A stretch of DNA of 39,844 nt from Labrenzia sp. DG1229. Its GTDB lineage: Bacteria; Pseudomonadota; Alphaproteobacteria; Rhizobiales; Stappiaceae. Positions 1 to 8,219 of this stretch are shown here, piece by piece. Under the pieces are notes generated by a model that saw only the letters and a list, made by a program, of their open reading frames with translations, was not told the DNA's origin and searched no databases. Position numbers and translations under genes: made by a program. The stretch spans positions 121,111 to 160,954 of the forward strand of contig NZ_KI928917.1 of NCBI RefSeq assembly GCF_000521215.1, given 5' to 3'. Every line of letters begins with the position of its first letter. Position 1 is the first letter of the stretch.

Positions 1-2
1 GC

Positions 3-1055
3 CCGGCGTCCGGGGCACGCATCATCGTGCAGCACAAACCCGCCGGTCTGGCTGTCCTGGTAACGCCTTGGAACTATCCGGCTGCCATGGGCACCCGGAA
101 AATCGCACCTGCTCTCGCCGCCGGGTGCGCGGTCATCATCAAGCCGGCCTCGGAAACCCCGCTTACCATGCTTGCATTGATGCCGTTGCTGGAGGAGGCA
201 GGTGTGCCGTCCGGGCTGGTCAATGTCCTGCCCTCAAAGCGCACGGGTGCGCTGGTCGATCACATGCTGCATGACCCGCGTGTGCGCGTCGTATCCTTCA
301 CCGGATCGACAGCGGTTGGACGCAAGCTGCTCCATTCGGCGGCCGATCAGGTTCTCAAACCGGCAATGGAACTCGGAGGAAACGCACCGCTGATCGTCTT
401 CGACGATGCCGATCTCGACGTTGCCCTGGAAGGCGCAATGCTCGCCAAGATGCGCAACCTCGGAGAAGCTTGCACCGCGGCCAACCGCATCTATGTGCAT
501 GAGGCAATCGCGGAAGAATTCACCCTCCGGATTGCAGAAGCCATGGGCAAACTGAAAGTCGGTGACGGCACGGATCCTTCCGTCGATGTCGGGCCACTCG
601 TCAATGCTGAAACGCGCGACAAGGTTGCAGACTTTGTCGCGGACGCCGTGGCAAAGGGTGCGCGCGTCGAAGTCGGGGGGCAGGTTCCCGACGGCAAAGG
701 CTTCTTCTATACCCCGACCGTGATTTCCAATGTGCCCGAGACGGCGGCGTGCGTTCATGACGAAATATTCGGCCCTGTCGCCGCTCTCCAGACATTTACT
801 GACGAGGACGATGTCATTCAGCGTGCAAACGACACGGAGTACGGTTTGGTGGCATATGTATTCACCGAGGACATGAAACGCGGACTCAAGGTTTGCGAAC
901 GCCTGGACTACGGCATGGTCGGTCTCAATCGAGGCCTGGTTTCGGACCCGGCTGCACCGTTCGGCGGCACCAAGCAGTCCGGACTCGGACGCGAAGGCGG
1001 GCATGAAGGCATGCTGGAATTCATGGAAACGCAGTACATTTCTGCTGGCTGGTAG
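3..1055 (+). CDS. NAD(P)-dependent aldehyde dehydrogenase, succinate-semialdehyde type (5' partial)
   Basis: This is the C-terminal 350 residues of an aldehyde dehydrogenase; the reading frame is open through the left edge, so the true start lies outside. The enzyme family oxidises an aldehyde to the acid with NAD(P)+ in the cytoplasm. Visible hallmarks are the cofactor-domain motif TPWNYPAAM, FTGSTAVGR, the catalytic Glu in MELGGNAP (codon 369-371), the nucleophilic Cys in GEACTAANR (codon 471-473), EIFGPVAAL, and the C-terminal PFGGTKQSGLGREGG. The order and wording resemble succinate-semialdehyde dehydrogenase (GabD), but the substrate cannot be fixed from motifs alone. An E2-like acyltransferase follows 8 bp downstream, so the two are probably co-transcribed. 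Confidence 0.9.
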   Translation, partial: PASGARIIVQHKPAGLAVLVTPWNYPAAMGTRKIAPALAAGCAVIIKPASETPLTMLALMPLLEEAGVPSGLVNVLPSKRTGALVDHMLHDPRVRVVSFTGSTAVGRKLLHSAADQVLKPAMELGGNAPLIVFDDADLDVALEGAMLAKMRNLGEACTAANRIYVHEAIAEEFTLRIAEAMGKLKVGDGTDPSVDVGPLVNAETRDKVADFVADAVAKGARVEVGGQVPDGKGFFYTPTVISNVPETAACVHDEIFGPVAALQTFTDEDDVIQRANDTEYGLVAYVFTEDMKRGLKVCERLDYGMVGLNRGLVSDPAAPFGGTKQSGLGREGGHEGMLEFMETQYISAGW

Positions 1056-1063
1056 GGGGCAAT

Positions 1064-1954
1064 ATGTCTGACATCATCGCCCCACCATCCGTCAGGGCGC
1101 TCGCGCGTCAAAAGGGGATCGATATCGAAGCGCTGGCCAGGGACATCGGCCGCACATCCATCGCACGTGAGGATCTGGAAGCAGATGGAGCAGCTCCGGC
1201 TGCGTCGCAGATAGCGGCTTCCGACAGGTCCTACTGGGACGTTGACCATTCTCAATATGGACCTGTGCGGCAAGAACCAATGAGCCGATTTGCCCAGGTA
1301 GCCGCCCGGAATATGGCGGCAGCACAGGCGCTCATTCCGGCCGTGACCCATCACGACCGGGCTGATGTCTCCGTGATAGAAGAGTTCCGGAAGGACCTGA
1401 AACCCGAAGCCAGGGATCGCGGGCTCAAGCTGACGGCACTTTCCTTTTACGCGAAGGCGCTTGCCAGGGCCTTGCGTGAATTTCCCTGGTTCAACGCATC
1501 CCTGAGCTCCGACGGCAAGACCCTTTTTTTGAAGGACTATGTTCACATCGGAATTGCGGTCGATACGAACCATGGTCTCATGGTGCCGGTCCTGCGGGAT
1601 GTTGACAGCAAGGGTCTCTGGCAGATCGCGCGCGAGATTACCGATCTTGCCGCAAGGTCTCAGGAGCGGAAGGTCCGTCCGGACGAAATGGGCGGAGCCT
1701 CAATGACAATCACCAACCTGGGAGGCATCGGCGGCACCGCTTTCACTCCGATCGTCAATCCGCCGGAAGTCGCTATTCTTGGCATCACCCGAACCGAATT
1801 CGCCCCTGTCTGGGACGGTGAAGTCTTCCTGCCCGCACCAATGGTTCCGCTGGATCTCAGTTACGATCATCGCGTGATCAACGGAGCGGAAGCCGCGCGG
1901 TTCCTGACATTCTACGCTGGTCTTCTCAAAGACCCGAGACGCATGTTGGTCTGA
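1064..1954 (+). CDS. 2-oxo acid dehydrogenase E2-like acyltransferase without a lipoyl domain
   Basis: The 296-residue protein starts with a peripheral subunit-binding (E3-binding) domain at about residues 7-45 (PSVRALARQKGIDIEALA ... GRTSIAREDLE), followed by the 2-oxoacid dehydrogenase acyltransferase catalytic domain from about residue 70 to the end. The active-site motif is SYDHRVINGAEAARF: His is present and Asn replaces the commoner Asp, as in Azotobacter-type E2p. No N-terminal lipoyl domain is present, so the swinging-arm lipoate must come from another protein, or the protein works as a free acyltransferase. The start ATG has AGGGGG just upstream. It follows the aldehyde dehydrogenase by 8 bp; any E1 partners would lie upstream of the window. 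Confidence 0.85.
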   Translation: MSDIIAPPSVRALARQKGIDIEALARDIGRTSIAREDLEADGAAPAASQIAASDRSYWDVDHSQYGPVRQEPMSRFAQVAARNMAAAQALIPAVTHHDRADVSVIEEFRKDLKPEARDRGLKLTALSFYAKALARALREFPWFNASLSSDGKTLFLKDYVHIGIAVDTNHGLMVPVLRDVDSKGLWQIAREITDLAARSQERKVRPDEMGGASMTITNLGGIGGTAFTPIVNPPEVAILGITRTEFAPVWDGEVFLPAPMVPLDLSYDHRVINGAEAARFLTFYAGLLKDPRRMLV

Positions 1955-1990
1955 AGATCAGCCAAATGAGTAAGGGTATTGAGAAGAAGC

Positions 1991-2036
1991 GGAAGCGATT
2001 CCACCCGTTGCGCCAGCACCGGATTGGGTCGCTTCC
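1991..2036. repeat. Inverted repeat downstream of the E2-like gene
   Basis: GGAAGCGA (1991-1998) is perfectly complementary to TCGCTTCC (2029-2036), with about 30 bases between. It sits 37 bp after the E2-like stop codon. It may be a weak 3'-end hairpin, but there is no T-run, so I do not call a terminator. Confidence 0.3.
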
Positions 2037-2152
2037 ATTAGCCTGATCGGTGTTCTTCCCCCCCGCGATATCAACTCATCGCCGATGCAAAGCGCCGGAT
2101 ATCCCGATTTCAGTCTTGGATCTTGAAATCACACACCGATGATGCAACTCCG

Positions 2153-2176
2153 ATTGGGTTTGGTTGACAACCCGAT
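2153..2176. terminator. Hairpin between convergent E2-like and methyltransferase genes
   Basis: ATTGGGTT (2153-2160) pairs with AACCCGAT (2169-2176), 8 bp with one wobble pair on the plus-strand RNA, around an 8-base loop. It lies 36 bp beyond the methyltransferase stop on the minus strand, where a transcript end is expected. There is no U-run on either strand, so termination is a guess. The 21-bp left arm region recurs imperfectly at 2187-2207 (17 of 21 bases). Confidence 0.3.
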
Positions 2177-2211
2177 GACACGGCCTCGGTTGGGTTCGGC
2201 GGACAACTGGC

Positions 2212-3081
2212 TCAGGCGGCAAAAAGGCGCTCGATGGGCAGTTCGGCGGCCTCTTTTTCAGGACGAGACAGATAAAATTCGGCGAGGAGTTCACCATCGG
2301 CCTCCTTTCCGGTCGCATCGATTCCCTCGTCGCTCAGCCGCGCCAAAACCTGGTTGCGTTCTTCCGTCGATGCGAAGTCGCGTTGAACGTAGGTCTGTCC
2401 TTCATATTTCTCCGTGACGTAGCCAAATCGCGAGAGAGACTCCTCGATCGTGTCGAACGGGAACATCCGCAGTACAAAATTGGCGATCCAGGGTTGGCGT
2501 CCGCGGGTGATCGTCGGCAGCAGGTGATCGAAGCTCTTCTCCGTGATGTAGCCAACGCATCCTGTCGACGTTACCAGATCGACGGCGGCCAATTCTTCTT
2601 CTGCCGATGCCGGTACCGGTTGAGCTTCCAGATTGCAGGTCAGGCCTTTGTCCAGGAGACCTATGTCTTCTGCAAAGGAGACCGCGTTTTCTGCCACATC
2701 GAGTCCAATGACTTCAATGGCTTCAGGACCATCAAGGTTGGCGAAAAATCGCTTGTGATACTCTACGTTTTCCTTCGGCGTTTCATCTGTCGTTCTTTTC
2801 TCACCCCAGTGTTGGTAGAGCTCGGACATCGACAAGTCGTGTTTGAGAATCGCCGAATTGACGCCATAGGAGCAGCCCAGATCCAGAAGTTTGACGGCGC
2901 CGTCCTGCCGTTGCTGCAAGTGATCGATCAGCTTTTGAAAGACCGGCTTCGCTTCGTTGGGAATTGCATAGCCGAGTTTTTTCAATTCACGAAAATAGGG
3001 CCTCGGGTCAGCCTGATCATAGATGTTGTCCATGCAGGCCTTGGCTTCATTGATCTCGTTGAAATCGGAATTGCTCGTCAT
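2212..3081 (-). CDS. class I SAM-dependent methyltransferase downstream of metK
   Basis: This 289-residue soluble protein carries the class I (Rossmann) methyltransferase fold: motif I is LLDLGCSYGVN at about residues 65-75, and an acidic strand-2 region VIGLDVAENA follows at about 123-132. Between these is a long insertion (SELYQHWGEKRTTDE...), and the C-terminal half is rich in acidic residues. The substrate is not recognisable. The gene lies 84 bp downstream of metK on the same strand, so the pair probably shares a transcript and the enzyme would use the SAM that MetK makes. The start ATG at 3081 is preceded by GGAGTGAG. A strong hairpin separates it from metK. Confidence 0.8.
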   Translation of the reverse strand: MTSNSDFNEINEAKACMDNIYDQADPRPYFRELKKLGYAIPNEAKPVFQKLIDHLQQRQDGAVKLLDLGCSYGVNSAILKHDLSMSELYQHWGEKRTTDETPKENVEYHKRFFANLDGPEAIEVIGLDVAENAVSFAEDIGLLDKGLTCNLEAQPVPASAEEELAAVDLVTSTGCVGYITEKSFDHLLPTITRGRQPWIANFVLRMFPFDTIEESLSRFGYVTEKYEGQTYVQRDFASTEERNQVLARLSDEGIDATGKEADGELLAEFYLSRPEKEAAELPIERLFAA

Positions 3082-3103
3082 CTACTCACTCCATGGATTG
3101 CCC

Positions 3104-3148
3104 GCAGAAACACCCTGCGACACTGCGAATGCCGCGGGTGTTCTCTGC
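3104..3148. other. Intercistronic hairpin between metK and the methyltransferase gene
   Basis: GCAGA-AACACCC (3104-3115) pairs with GGGTGTT-C-TCTGC (3136-3148): 12 base pairs with a single bulged base and a 20-base loop. It occupies the 84-bp gap between metK and the downstream methyltransferase gene. It could stabilise or partly terminate the metK mRNA, so that the methyltransferase is made at a lower level. There is no U-run on the minus strand. Confidence 0.5.
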
Positions 3149-3165
3149 AAATTCAGGTTTGAATT

Positions 3166-4353
3166 TCACTCGGCCGCGTCGGCGCGCGCGCCAAAATGAA
3201 GTGCCAGATCCTGCGCCAGGTCTGTCCGCTCCCAGCCAAATCCGCCGTCGTCATCGGGGGAGCGGCCGAAATGGCCGTAGGCTGCAGTGCGCGCATAAAT
3301 CGGTTTCGACAGGCCGAGATGATCACGAATGCCGCGTGGTGTCAGGCGAACCATCTCCCGCAGGACCTTTGCAAGTTCTCTCTCGTCGACCCTTCCGGTG
3401 CCATGTGTGTCAACGTAAACGGCAACCGGATCGGGAACACCGATTGCGTAGGCCAGCTGGATCAGGCAGCGATCCGCCAGGTTGGCCGCAACCACGTTTT
3501 TCGCCAGGTATCGAGCGGCATATGCCGCCGACCGGTCCACTTTGGTCGGGTCTTTTCCGGAAAAGGCACCACCACCGTGGGGGGCCGCGCCGCCATAGGT
3601 ATCGACAATGATCTTGCGGCCCGTCAGGCCGGCATCGCCGTCAGGTCCGCCAATCACAAACCGTCCGGTCGGATTGATGAATATTCGGTCCTGAGGAACG
3701 CTCCAGCCGACCGGCAGAGCATGCAGAATGAACGGCAGCACCGCATCGCGGACATCATCCTGGCTGACATCTTCTCCGTGCTGTGTGGAGACGACGACGG
3801 CGTCGATCCCGACCGGGCGACCGTTTTCATATTTTAGCGTCAGCTGGCTTTTCGAATCCGGACCTAGACGCGTTTCTTTCCCGTTTTTTCGCGCTTCGGC
3901 CATTGAGCGCAGAATGTTATGGGACAGCAGAATTGGTGCCGGCATGAGTTCTTCGGTCTCGTTACAGGCATATCCGAACATGATGCCCTGATCGCCGGCA
4001 CCCTCTTCACCCTTGCTGCCTTCATCAACGCCCATGGCAATGTCTGCGGATTGCTGGTGCAATCTGTTGACGACTTCCAGCGTCTGCCAGTGAAATCCGT
4101 CCTGCTCGTAACCGATATCCCGGACCGCATCTCGAACAAGCTGTTCTACGTTCTTCAACACGTTTTCAGGCCCGCGCACTTCGCCGGCGACCGTCACGTG
4201 ATTTGTCGTCGTCAGTGTCTCGCAGGCAACGCGGGCATGCGGATCAGCGGTGAGAAACGCATCAAGAATGGTATCGGAAATACGGTCGCATACTTTGTCG
4301 GGATGACCTTCTGACACGGATTCGCTGGTAAAAAGCCATGTTCTACTGCTCAT
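3166..4353 (-). CDS. metK: S-adenosylmethionine synthetase
   Basis: MetK makes S-adenosylmethionine from methionine and ATP in the cytoplasm. The 395-residue product matches the family length and has the signature segments in order: [20 protein letters not shown] at the N-terminus, [12 protein letters not shown] in the middle, [20 protein letters not shown], and the phosphate-binding [19 protein letters not shown]. An upstream in-frame start exists at 4407, but the ATG at 4353 is chosen because the protein then begins [12 protein letters not shown], as in the family, and AAGGAAG lies five bases before it. The leader can sequester that site (see 4354-4442). A methyltransferase gene follows on the same strand. 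Confidence 0.97.
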   Translation of the reverse strand: MSSRTWLFTSESVSEGHPDKVCDRISDTILDAFLTADPHARVACETLTTTNHVTVAGEVRGPENVLKNVEQLVRDAVRDIGYEQDGFHWQTLEVVNRLHQQSADIAMGVDEGSKGEEGAGDQGIMFGYACNETEELMPAPILLSHNILRSMAEARKNGKETRLGPDSKSQLTLKYENGRPVGIDAVVVSTQHGEDVSQDDVRDAVLPFILHALPVGWSVPQDRIFINPTGRFVIGGPDGDAGLTGRKIIVDTYGGAAPHGGGAFSGKDPTKVDRSAAYAARYLAKNVVAANLADRCLIQLAYAIGVPDPVAVYVDTHGTGRVDERELAKVLREMVRLTPRGIRDHLGLSKPIYARTAAYGHFGRSPDDDGGFGWERTDLAQDLALHFGARADAAE

Positions 4354-4442
4354 TAGTCTTCCTTTTTCAATTGAAAAGTACCTGTGTAAGGAATGGTTCA
4401 GGCGCAATACGTCTCACGTTCCGGAACGTTGCCCGTTCCGGA
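4354..4442 (-). promoter_or_regulatory. metK leader: candidate SAM-responsive pseudoknot that hides the ribosome binding site
   Basis: On the minus strand the leader begins with a perfect 9-bp hairpin (arms 4434-4442 and 4420-4428, loop GGCAA). Next comes a short stem CCTG (4402-4399) / CAGG (4384-4381), whose loop contains TTCCTT (4393-4388). That hexamer is fully complementary to the Shine-Dalgarno AAGGAA (4364-4359). A stem whose loop pairs with a downstream ribosome binding site is an H-type pseudoknot, the layout of the small translational SAM riboswitches (SAM-II, SAM/SAH, SAM-V) found before met genes in alphaproteobacteria. I could not match the conserved core of a known class, so ligand and class are inference. 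Confidence 0.45.
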
Positions 4443-4643
4443 GCTCAAGAGACCTGGTTGCGAAAAACCTGTTGCTCCGAACGCACGAACCCGACCCGAT
4501 TGAGAAAGACCCGAACGGCTTTTTGGGATTCCTCGCTGGTTGCGCTTGCGATTACCGGTGGGTGCAAACCGGCTGGTCTGCCTGCGTAACCCCGGATAAA
4601 TGCGCTCTCAGCTTTCGTGTCATGCGTTGCGTTCAACAAATTT

Positions 4644-4709
4644 CATTCGGATTTCGTCGACGATTGACCTGGCTGCGTGGCCCCGATCTCCTATTTTGAA
4701 ATCCGAATG
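4644..4709. repeat. Perfect 12-bp inverted repeat in the metK upstream region
   Basis: CATTCGGATTTC (4644-4655) is exactly complementary to GAAATCCGAATG (4698-4709), with 42 bases between. It could be the closing stem of a structured RNA or a pair of operator half-sites. No coding sequence overlaps it. Confidence 0.6.
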
Positions 4710-4744
4710 TATGGCGCAGTGCAAGACGCATACGCGTTGGCAAA

Positions 4745-4763
4745 CCGCCTGCATGGCAGGTGG
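4745..4763. repeat. Hairpin with 3-base loop
   Basis: CCGCCTGC (4745-4752) pairs with GCAGGTGG (4756-4763), 8 bp with one wobble pair and the loop ATG. It belongs to the chain of hairpins in the gene-free region. Confidence 0.5.
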
Positions 4764-4802
4764 CTTCAAACGGATCTTTTCAGCATTGCGTCCGGCCAGA
4801 AA

Positions 4803-4851
4803 GTGCATGGCAAATGCACGGAGTGGAAAGATGGCCCTGGGATAGGGCCAT
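4803..4851. repeat. Two adjacent perfect hairpins
   Basis: GTGCAT (4803-4808) pairs with ATGCAC (4814-4819) around GGCAA. ATGGCCCT (4831-4838) pairs with AGGGCCAT (4844-4851) around GGGAT. A further CGATG/CATCG hairpin lies at 4869-4882. None is followed by a T-run. Confidence 0.5.
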
Positions 4852-5594
4852 AGCCGGACCTGGAGGCACGATGCGCACATCGGCAGAGCAGGAGGCTCCG
4901 GCCAGCTGCGGTAACAGATTCAACCTCTGTATTCACAGCTTTCAGTTCGCACGCATCTTGGCGCCAAATTCTGCGCGGACATTAACAAGCTGAGGGTGCA
5001 TTGCAACAGCTGCCCCTCCACTTGTGCTGACAAAATTGACAATTAAGAATATAACTATATGAAAAGAATGAGATAATTTTTTTGAGAAACTTTTTGTCTG
5101 GACCATGAAACGTCAGACGACAGTCCCCCGCAGGACATATTTGCGCCGACCGCACGGCTGATCGAAACAGCTCTCCTGTGTCCTCACTGGCACCCGCCTG
5201 CTCCCGGATCTGATGCGCGCGCAAAAACACTCACAGCGTCGTCCGGTATCGGCAACACCGTCAGGAATTCATGATCTCCGGATACCAACTTCGACTGATT
5301 TTCGGGACACCCGGCCAGACAGATTCCGACCCGGAGCTGCCGTCGATGCATTCAGCGATCGATGTCCGCTCTTGTCCCTCATTTCGGCGGCTTGCCGGTT
5401 ACCACTCTGCCGTGCAACGTTACCGTCCGCTGCAGTCAAATCGAGTATTCAAACAGGCGGCATCTGGTCACTGCAGCGATCCGCACCACAGTTGGCATGG
5501 CAGACGGACCAAACATTGAAGTAGGGCAGCCGGTAGGCACTTGGCGCGAAAGCCGTACAATACACAGGATGAGTGTCAGCTCGATTTTTGGGTG

Positions 5595-6473
5595 TCATGC
5601 CCCGAAACGGGGTTCAGGGACCCCCTGGACTCCAAGTTCGTAGATCGCAAAGAGGCTGCCGCGCATCACACCATCCCCGGGAAAGCGCGGAAGCGGAGGC
5701 TTGGCCATGGACGTGACGTAGAGCACGTCCATATTTGGGCCACCGAAATTCACTGACGTGACCTTTTTGACCGGCATCTCGATCACGCGATCGACGCTTC
5801 CGTCCGGCGCAAACCTCACCAGCTTGCTATCGTAGACCAGCGCGTTCCAGAGATAGCCTTCGGCGTCCACCGTGGAACCGTCCGCCGCGCCACCGTTGCT
5901 GCCATCGATGCTGGCGAAAGTCCGGCGGTTCGACACTTCGCCCGTCCCGATTTCATAGTCATAGGCCCAGATCTCACCCGTCCATGTGTCATGGAAATAG
6001 AATGTCTTGTCATCGGGACTGAAACACGGCCCGTTGGAGCAAATGATGCCGTCATCCACTTTGGAGACTGAGAAATCAGGGTCCACCCGGTAGAGAGCAC
6101 CCGACGGTCCTTCCTCCATGGTGTCCATCGAGCCTACAAAGAAGCGGCCGCGCCGGTCGCATTTGCCGTCATTCAGCCGGTTGGCAGGCAAGTCGGGTTC
6201 GGGATCGCAGAATTTCTCACTCTCGCCGGTGGCAAAATCGAGGCGATGAAAGCCGTCCTGCAGGCTGACAATTGCGCCTTCACCGTCCTTGCGCAGGGCC
6301 ATGGAGCCGATTTTGCCCGGTACGTCCCATGCGCGAAGTTCCGTACCCTCCGCCGTGCAACGGAAAACGCGGCCATCCATACTGTCGATGAAATAGAGCC
6401 GCTGCTGATTCACGTCCCAGACCGGGCCCTCGCCCAGCGTGGTTTTAACATCCAACAACACTTCGATGCGCAT
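5595..6473 (-). CDS. SMP-30/gluconolactonase family lactonase
   Basis: The 292-residue product is a six-bladed beta-propeller of the SMP-30/gluconolactonase/LRE family, which hydrolyses sugar-acid lactones with a divalent metal. Visible family motifs are LGEGPVWD at about residues 13-20 (metal Glu), the NRLNDGKCDRRGRFFVGSM segment at about 98-116 (metal Asn and Asp), SNGPCFSPDDKTFYFHDT at about 146-163, and DGSTVDAEGYLWNALV at about 198-213 (catalytic Asp region). The start ATG has GGAGGG eight bases upstream. It is the last gene of the importer/BKACE operon, 14 bp after the BKACE gene, which fits opening a lactone produced by the SDR dehydrogenase before cleavage. The actual sugar is unknown. 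Confidence 0.92.
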   Translation of the reverse strand: MRIEVLLDVKTTLGEGPVWDVNQQRLYFIDSMDGRVFRCTAEGTELRAWDVPGKIGSMALRKDGEGAIVSLQDGFHRLDFATGESEKFCDPEPDLPANRLNDGKCDRRGRFFVGSMDTMEEGPSGALYRVDPDFSVSKVDDGIICSNGPCFSPDDKTFYFHDTWTGEIWAYDYEIGTGEVSNRRTFASIDGSNGGAADGSTVDAEGYLWNALVYDSKLVRFAPDGSVDRVIEMPVKKVTSVNFGGPNMDVLYVTSMAKPPLPRFPGDGVMRGSLFAIYELGVQGVPEPRFGA

Positions 6474-6487
6474 GGGGCGCCCTCCGA

Positions 6488-7420
6488 TTAAAACGCGACC
6501 TGGTCTCCACCCTTGAGTGACAGGATCTCACGAGCCTCGTCCGGTGTCGCGACCGCGAGGCCCAATCCCTCGATGATCTGGCGTGCCTTGGTGACCTGAA
6601 CCGTGTTCGACGTGGCAAGTTGCCCTTTGCCCGCCCAGATACTGTCTTCGAGCCCGACCCGCAGATTGCCGCCCATGGCCGCTGCCTGGGCGGCAATACG
6701 AAACTGGTTGGAACCCGCACCGAGCACGGACCAGCGATAGTCTGTACCGAGGAGTCGGTCGGCAGTGCGTCGCATATGCAGCACATCTTCGGGATGCGGG
6801 CCTATGCCGCCCAGAAGACCGAAGACCGACTGCACGAAGAATGGAGCCTTCACCAGTCCCCGATCTGCGAAATGCGCCAGATTATACAGGTGGGAGATGT
6901 CATAACATTCGAATTCGAAGCGCGTGCCGTTTCCGTAGCAGGTCCTGAGCACATACTCGATGTCCTGAAAGGAGTTGCGAAACACCAGATCACGGGAACC
7001 TTCGAGATGTTCCCGTTCCCAGCTGTGCTTGAAATCCTTGAACCGGTTCAGCATCGGGTAGAGACCGAAATTCATCGACCCCATGTTGAGCGAGGCAATT
7101 TCGGGCTGGAACGTCGCGGCTGGGGCAACGCGTTCCTCTACGGTCATGTAAGGGCTGCCGCCAGTTGTAATGTTGACAACGGCATTTGTCGATTGCTTCA
7201 CTCGGGGCAGGAAGCGCGCAAAGCCCTCGGGGCTCTGGTCGGGACGGCCGGTTTCGGGGTCACGCGCGTGCAAATGCAGGATCGAGGCACCCGCGTCGGC
7301 AGCGGCAATGGCCTCTGAGGCAATCTCATCGGGCGTTACCGGCAGGTACGGCGTCATTGACGGGGTGTGGATGGCCCCCGTGATCGCGCAAGTGATGATA
7401 ACCTTTCCGTTCTGGGTCAT
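6488..7420 (-). CDS. BKACE (DUF849) beta-keto acid cleavage enzyme
   Basis: The 310-residue protein belongs to the family of 3-keto-5-aminohexanoate cleavage enzyme, TIM barrels that cleave beta-keto acids with acetyl-CoA to give acetoacetate and a new acyl-CoA. It has ITCAITGAIHTPSM at the N-terminus, the zinc-binding HLHARDPETGRPD at about residues 49-61, ITTGGSP near 84, FGLLGGIGPHPED around 195-210, and GNLRVGLEDSIW near 255, holding the third metal ligand (Glu). An alternative TTG start at 7435 would overlap the preceding gene; the ATG at 7420 has GGGAGGG upstream and is preferred. Its position between a dehydrogenase and a lactonase points to a keto sugar acid or similar substrate, as yet unnamed. 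Confidence 0.92.
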   Translation of the reverse strand: MTQNGKVIITCAITGAIHTPSMTPYLPVTPDEIASEAIAAADAGASILHLHARDPETGRPDQSPEGFARFLPRVKQSTNAVVNITTGGSPYMTVEERVAPAATFQPEIASLNMGSMNFGLYPMLNRFKDFKHSWEREHLEGSRDLVFRNSFQDIEYVLRTCYGNGTRFEFECYDISHLYNLAHFADRGLVKAPFFVQSVFGLLGGIGPHPEDVLHMRRTADRLLGTDYRWSVLGAGSNQFRIAAQAAAMGGNLRVGLEDSIWAGKGQLATSNTVQVTKARQIIEGLGLAVATPDEAREILSLKGGDQVAF

Positions 7421-7431
7421 GGCGCCCTCCC

Positions 7432-8217
7432 TCAAAGTGTCTCTACATTACCGTCAACAGCGAGGCTTTGGCCCGACAGGTTGGCGCCGGCATCCGAGAG
7501 AAGGAAGGCAGCGGTGTGCGCAACGTCCGCCATCGTGACCATCCGGCGCAGCGAAATCTTGGCGAGATATTCGGCCTCCATCTCGCCGTAGTCCGTTCCC
7601 GTTGCGACGGCGCGGTCACGGATGACCCCCTCCATGCGTGAGCCCGCCACAATACCCGGGAGGATCGCGTTGACGCGGATATTGTGGGGTCCGAGTTCCT
7701 TGGCAAGGCTCTGGGTCAGACCGATCACACCGAATTTGGCCGATGAGTAGGGGGTGCGGAATGCATAGCCATGCTTGCCCGCCGCCGAAGACATGCCGAC
7801 GATGGACCCGCCACCGGCCGCCTTGAGCATGGGGGTAGCACACCGGGCGCAGAGGAATTGACCTGTCAGGCCAATGTCGATGCAGCGCTTCCAGTCTTCC
7901 ACTGCGATCTCTTCCACACCGCCGGTGGGCCCTGCGATACCCGCATTGTTTATCAGTGCATCAAGCCCGCCCAGTTCTGTTTCCACCAGGTCAAAGAATG
8001 CGTTCACCGCGTCGGGGTCGGACACATCTGCCTGTATTGCGGGGCATTCACCCAATTCGTCGCGGGATTGATCCAGAGCATCTTTGTTCACATCGCAGAT
8101 CGCAACCCTGGCGCCTTGTGCATGCAGAACCCGCGCGATGGCGAGCCCGATGCCACCTGCGCCCGCAGTGATCGCAACACGCTGGCCCGCAAGCCCGGGA
8201 AGTTGAAGGTCCACCAC
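7432..8217 (-). CDS. SDR-family NAD(P)-dependent dehydrogenase
   Basis: The 261-residue classical short-chain dehydrogenase/reductase oxidises or reduces a hydroxyl/keto group with NAD(P). It shows the cofactor loop TAGAGGIG at about residues 17-24, an acidic residue ending strand 2 (ICDVN, which favours NAD), the structural NNAG at about 89-92, the catalytic Ser in GMSSAAG and the YSSAK catalytic Tyr/Lys, followed by the C-terminal SGQSLAVDGN. The start is GTG at 8217, nine bases after GGAG. It begins within 3 bp of the permease stop, so it is translationally close to the importer. It likely oxidises the imported polyol or sugar before BKACE cleavage. Confidence 0.92.
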   Translation of the reverse strand: MVDLQLPGLAGQRVAITAGAGGIGLAIARVLHAQGARVAICDVNKDALDQSRDELGECPAIQADVSDPDAVNAFFDLVETELGGLDALINNAGIAGPTGGVEEIAVEDWKRCIDIGLTGQFLCARCATPMLKAAGGGSIVGMSSAAGKHGYAFRTPYSSAKFGVIGLTQSLAKELGPHNIRVNAILPGIVAGSRMEGVIRDRAVATGTDYGEMEAEYLAKISLRRMVTMADVAHTAAFLLSDAGANLSGQSLAVDGNVETL

Positions 8218-8219
8218 GG

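Larger units (their letters stand above)
4443..5594. other. Gene-free 1.15-kb region with clustered inverted repeats
   Basis: No open frame here resembles a protein; all are short and overlap arbitrarily. The left half contains a run of hairpin-forming repeats (4644-4882, listed separately). An AT-rich stretch at about 5030-5100 stands out from the GC-rich surroundings, with a TTGACA hexamer at 5036-5041 but no well-spaced -10 box and no gene downstream in that direction. The right part (5100-5594) shows nothing I can name; it lies beyond the 3' end of the lactonase gene. Confidence 0.6.

Noticed and set aside
2383..3162. 259-codon open frame on the plus strand
   Set aside because: Opposite to the methyltransferase gene with motif I; no motif in this frame.
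3166..4407. Longer metK start at 4407
   Set aside because: It would add 18 residues not typical of the family and run through the leader; the ATG at 4353 has a good ribosome binding site.
5036..5061. TTGACA with AT-rich downstream sequence as a promoter
   Set aside because: No -10 box at 16-18 bases that is convincing, and no gene follows on that strand.
5213..5524. 103-codon open frame in the gene-free region
   Set aside because: Composition is random-looking, there is no ribosome binding site and overlapping frames are equally open.
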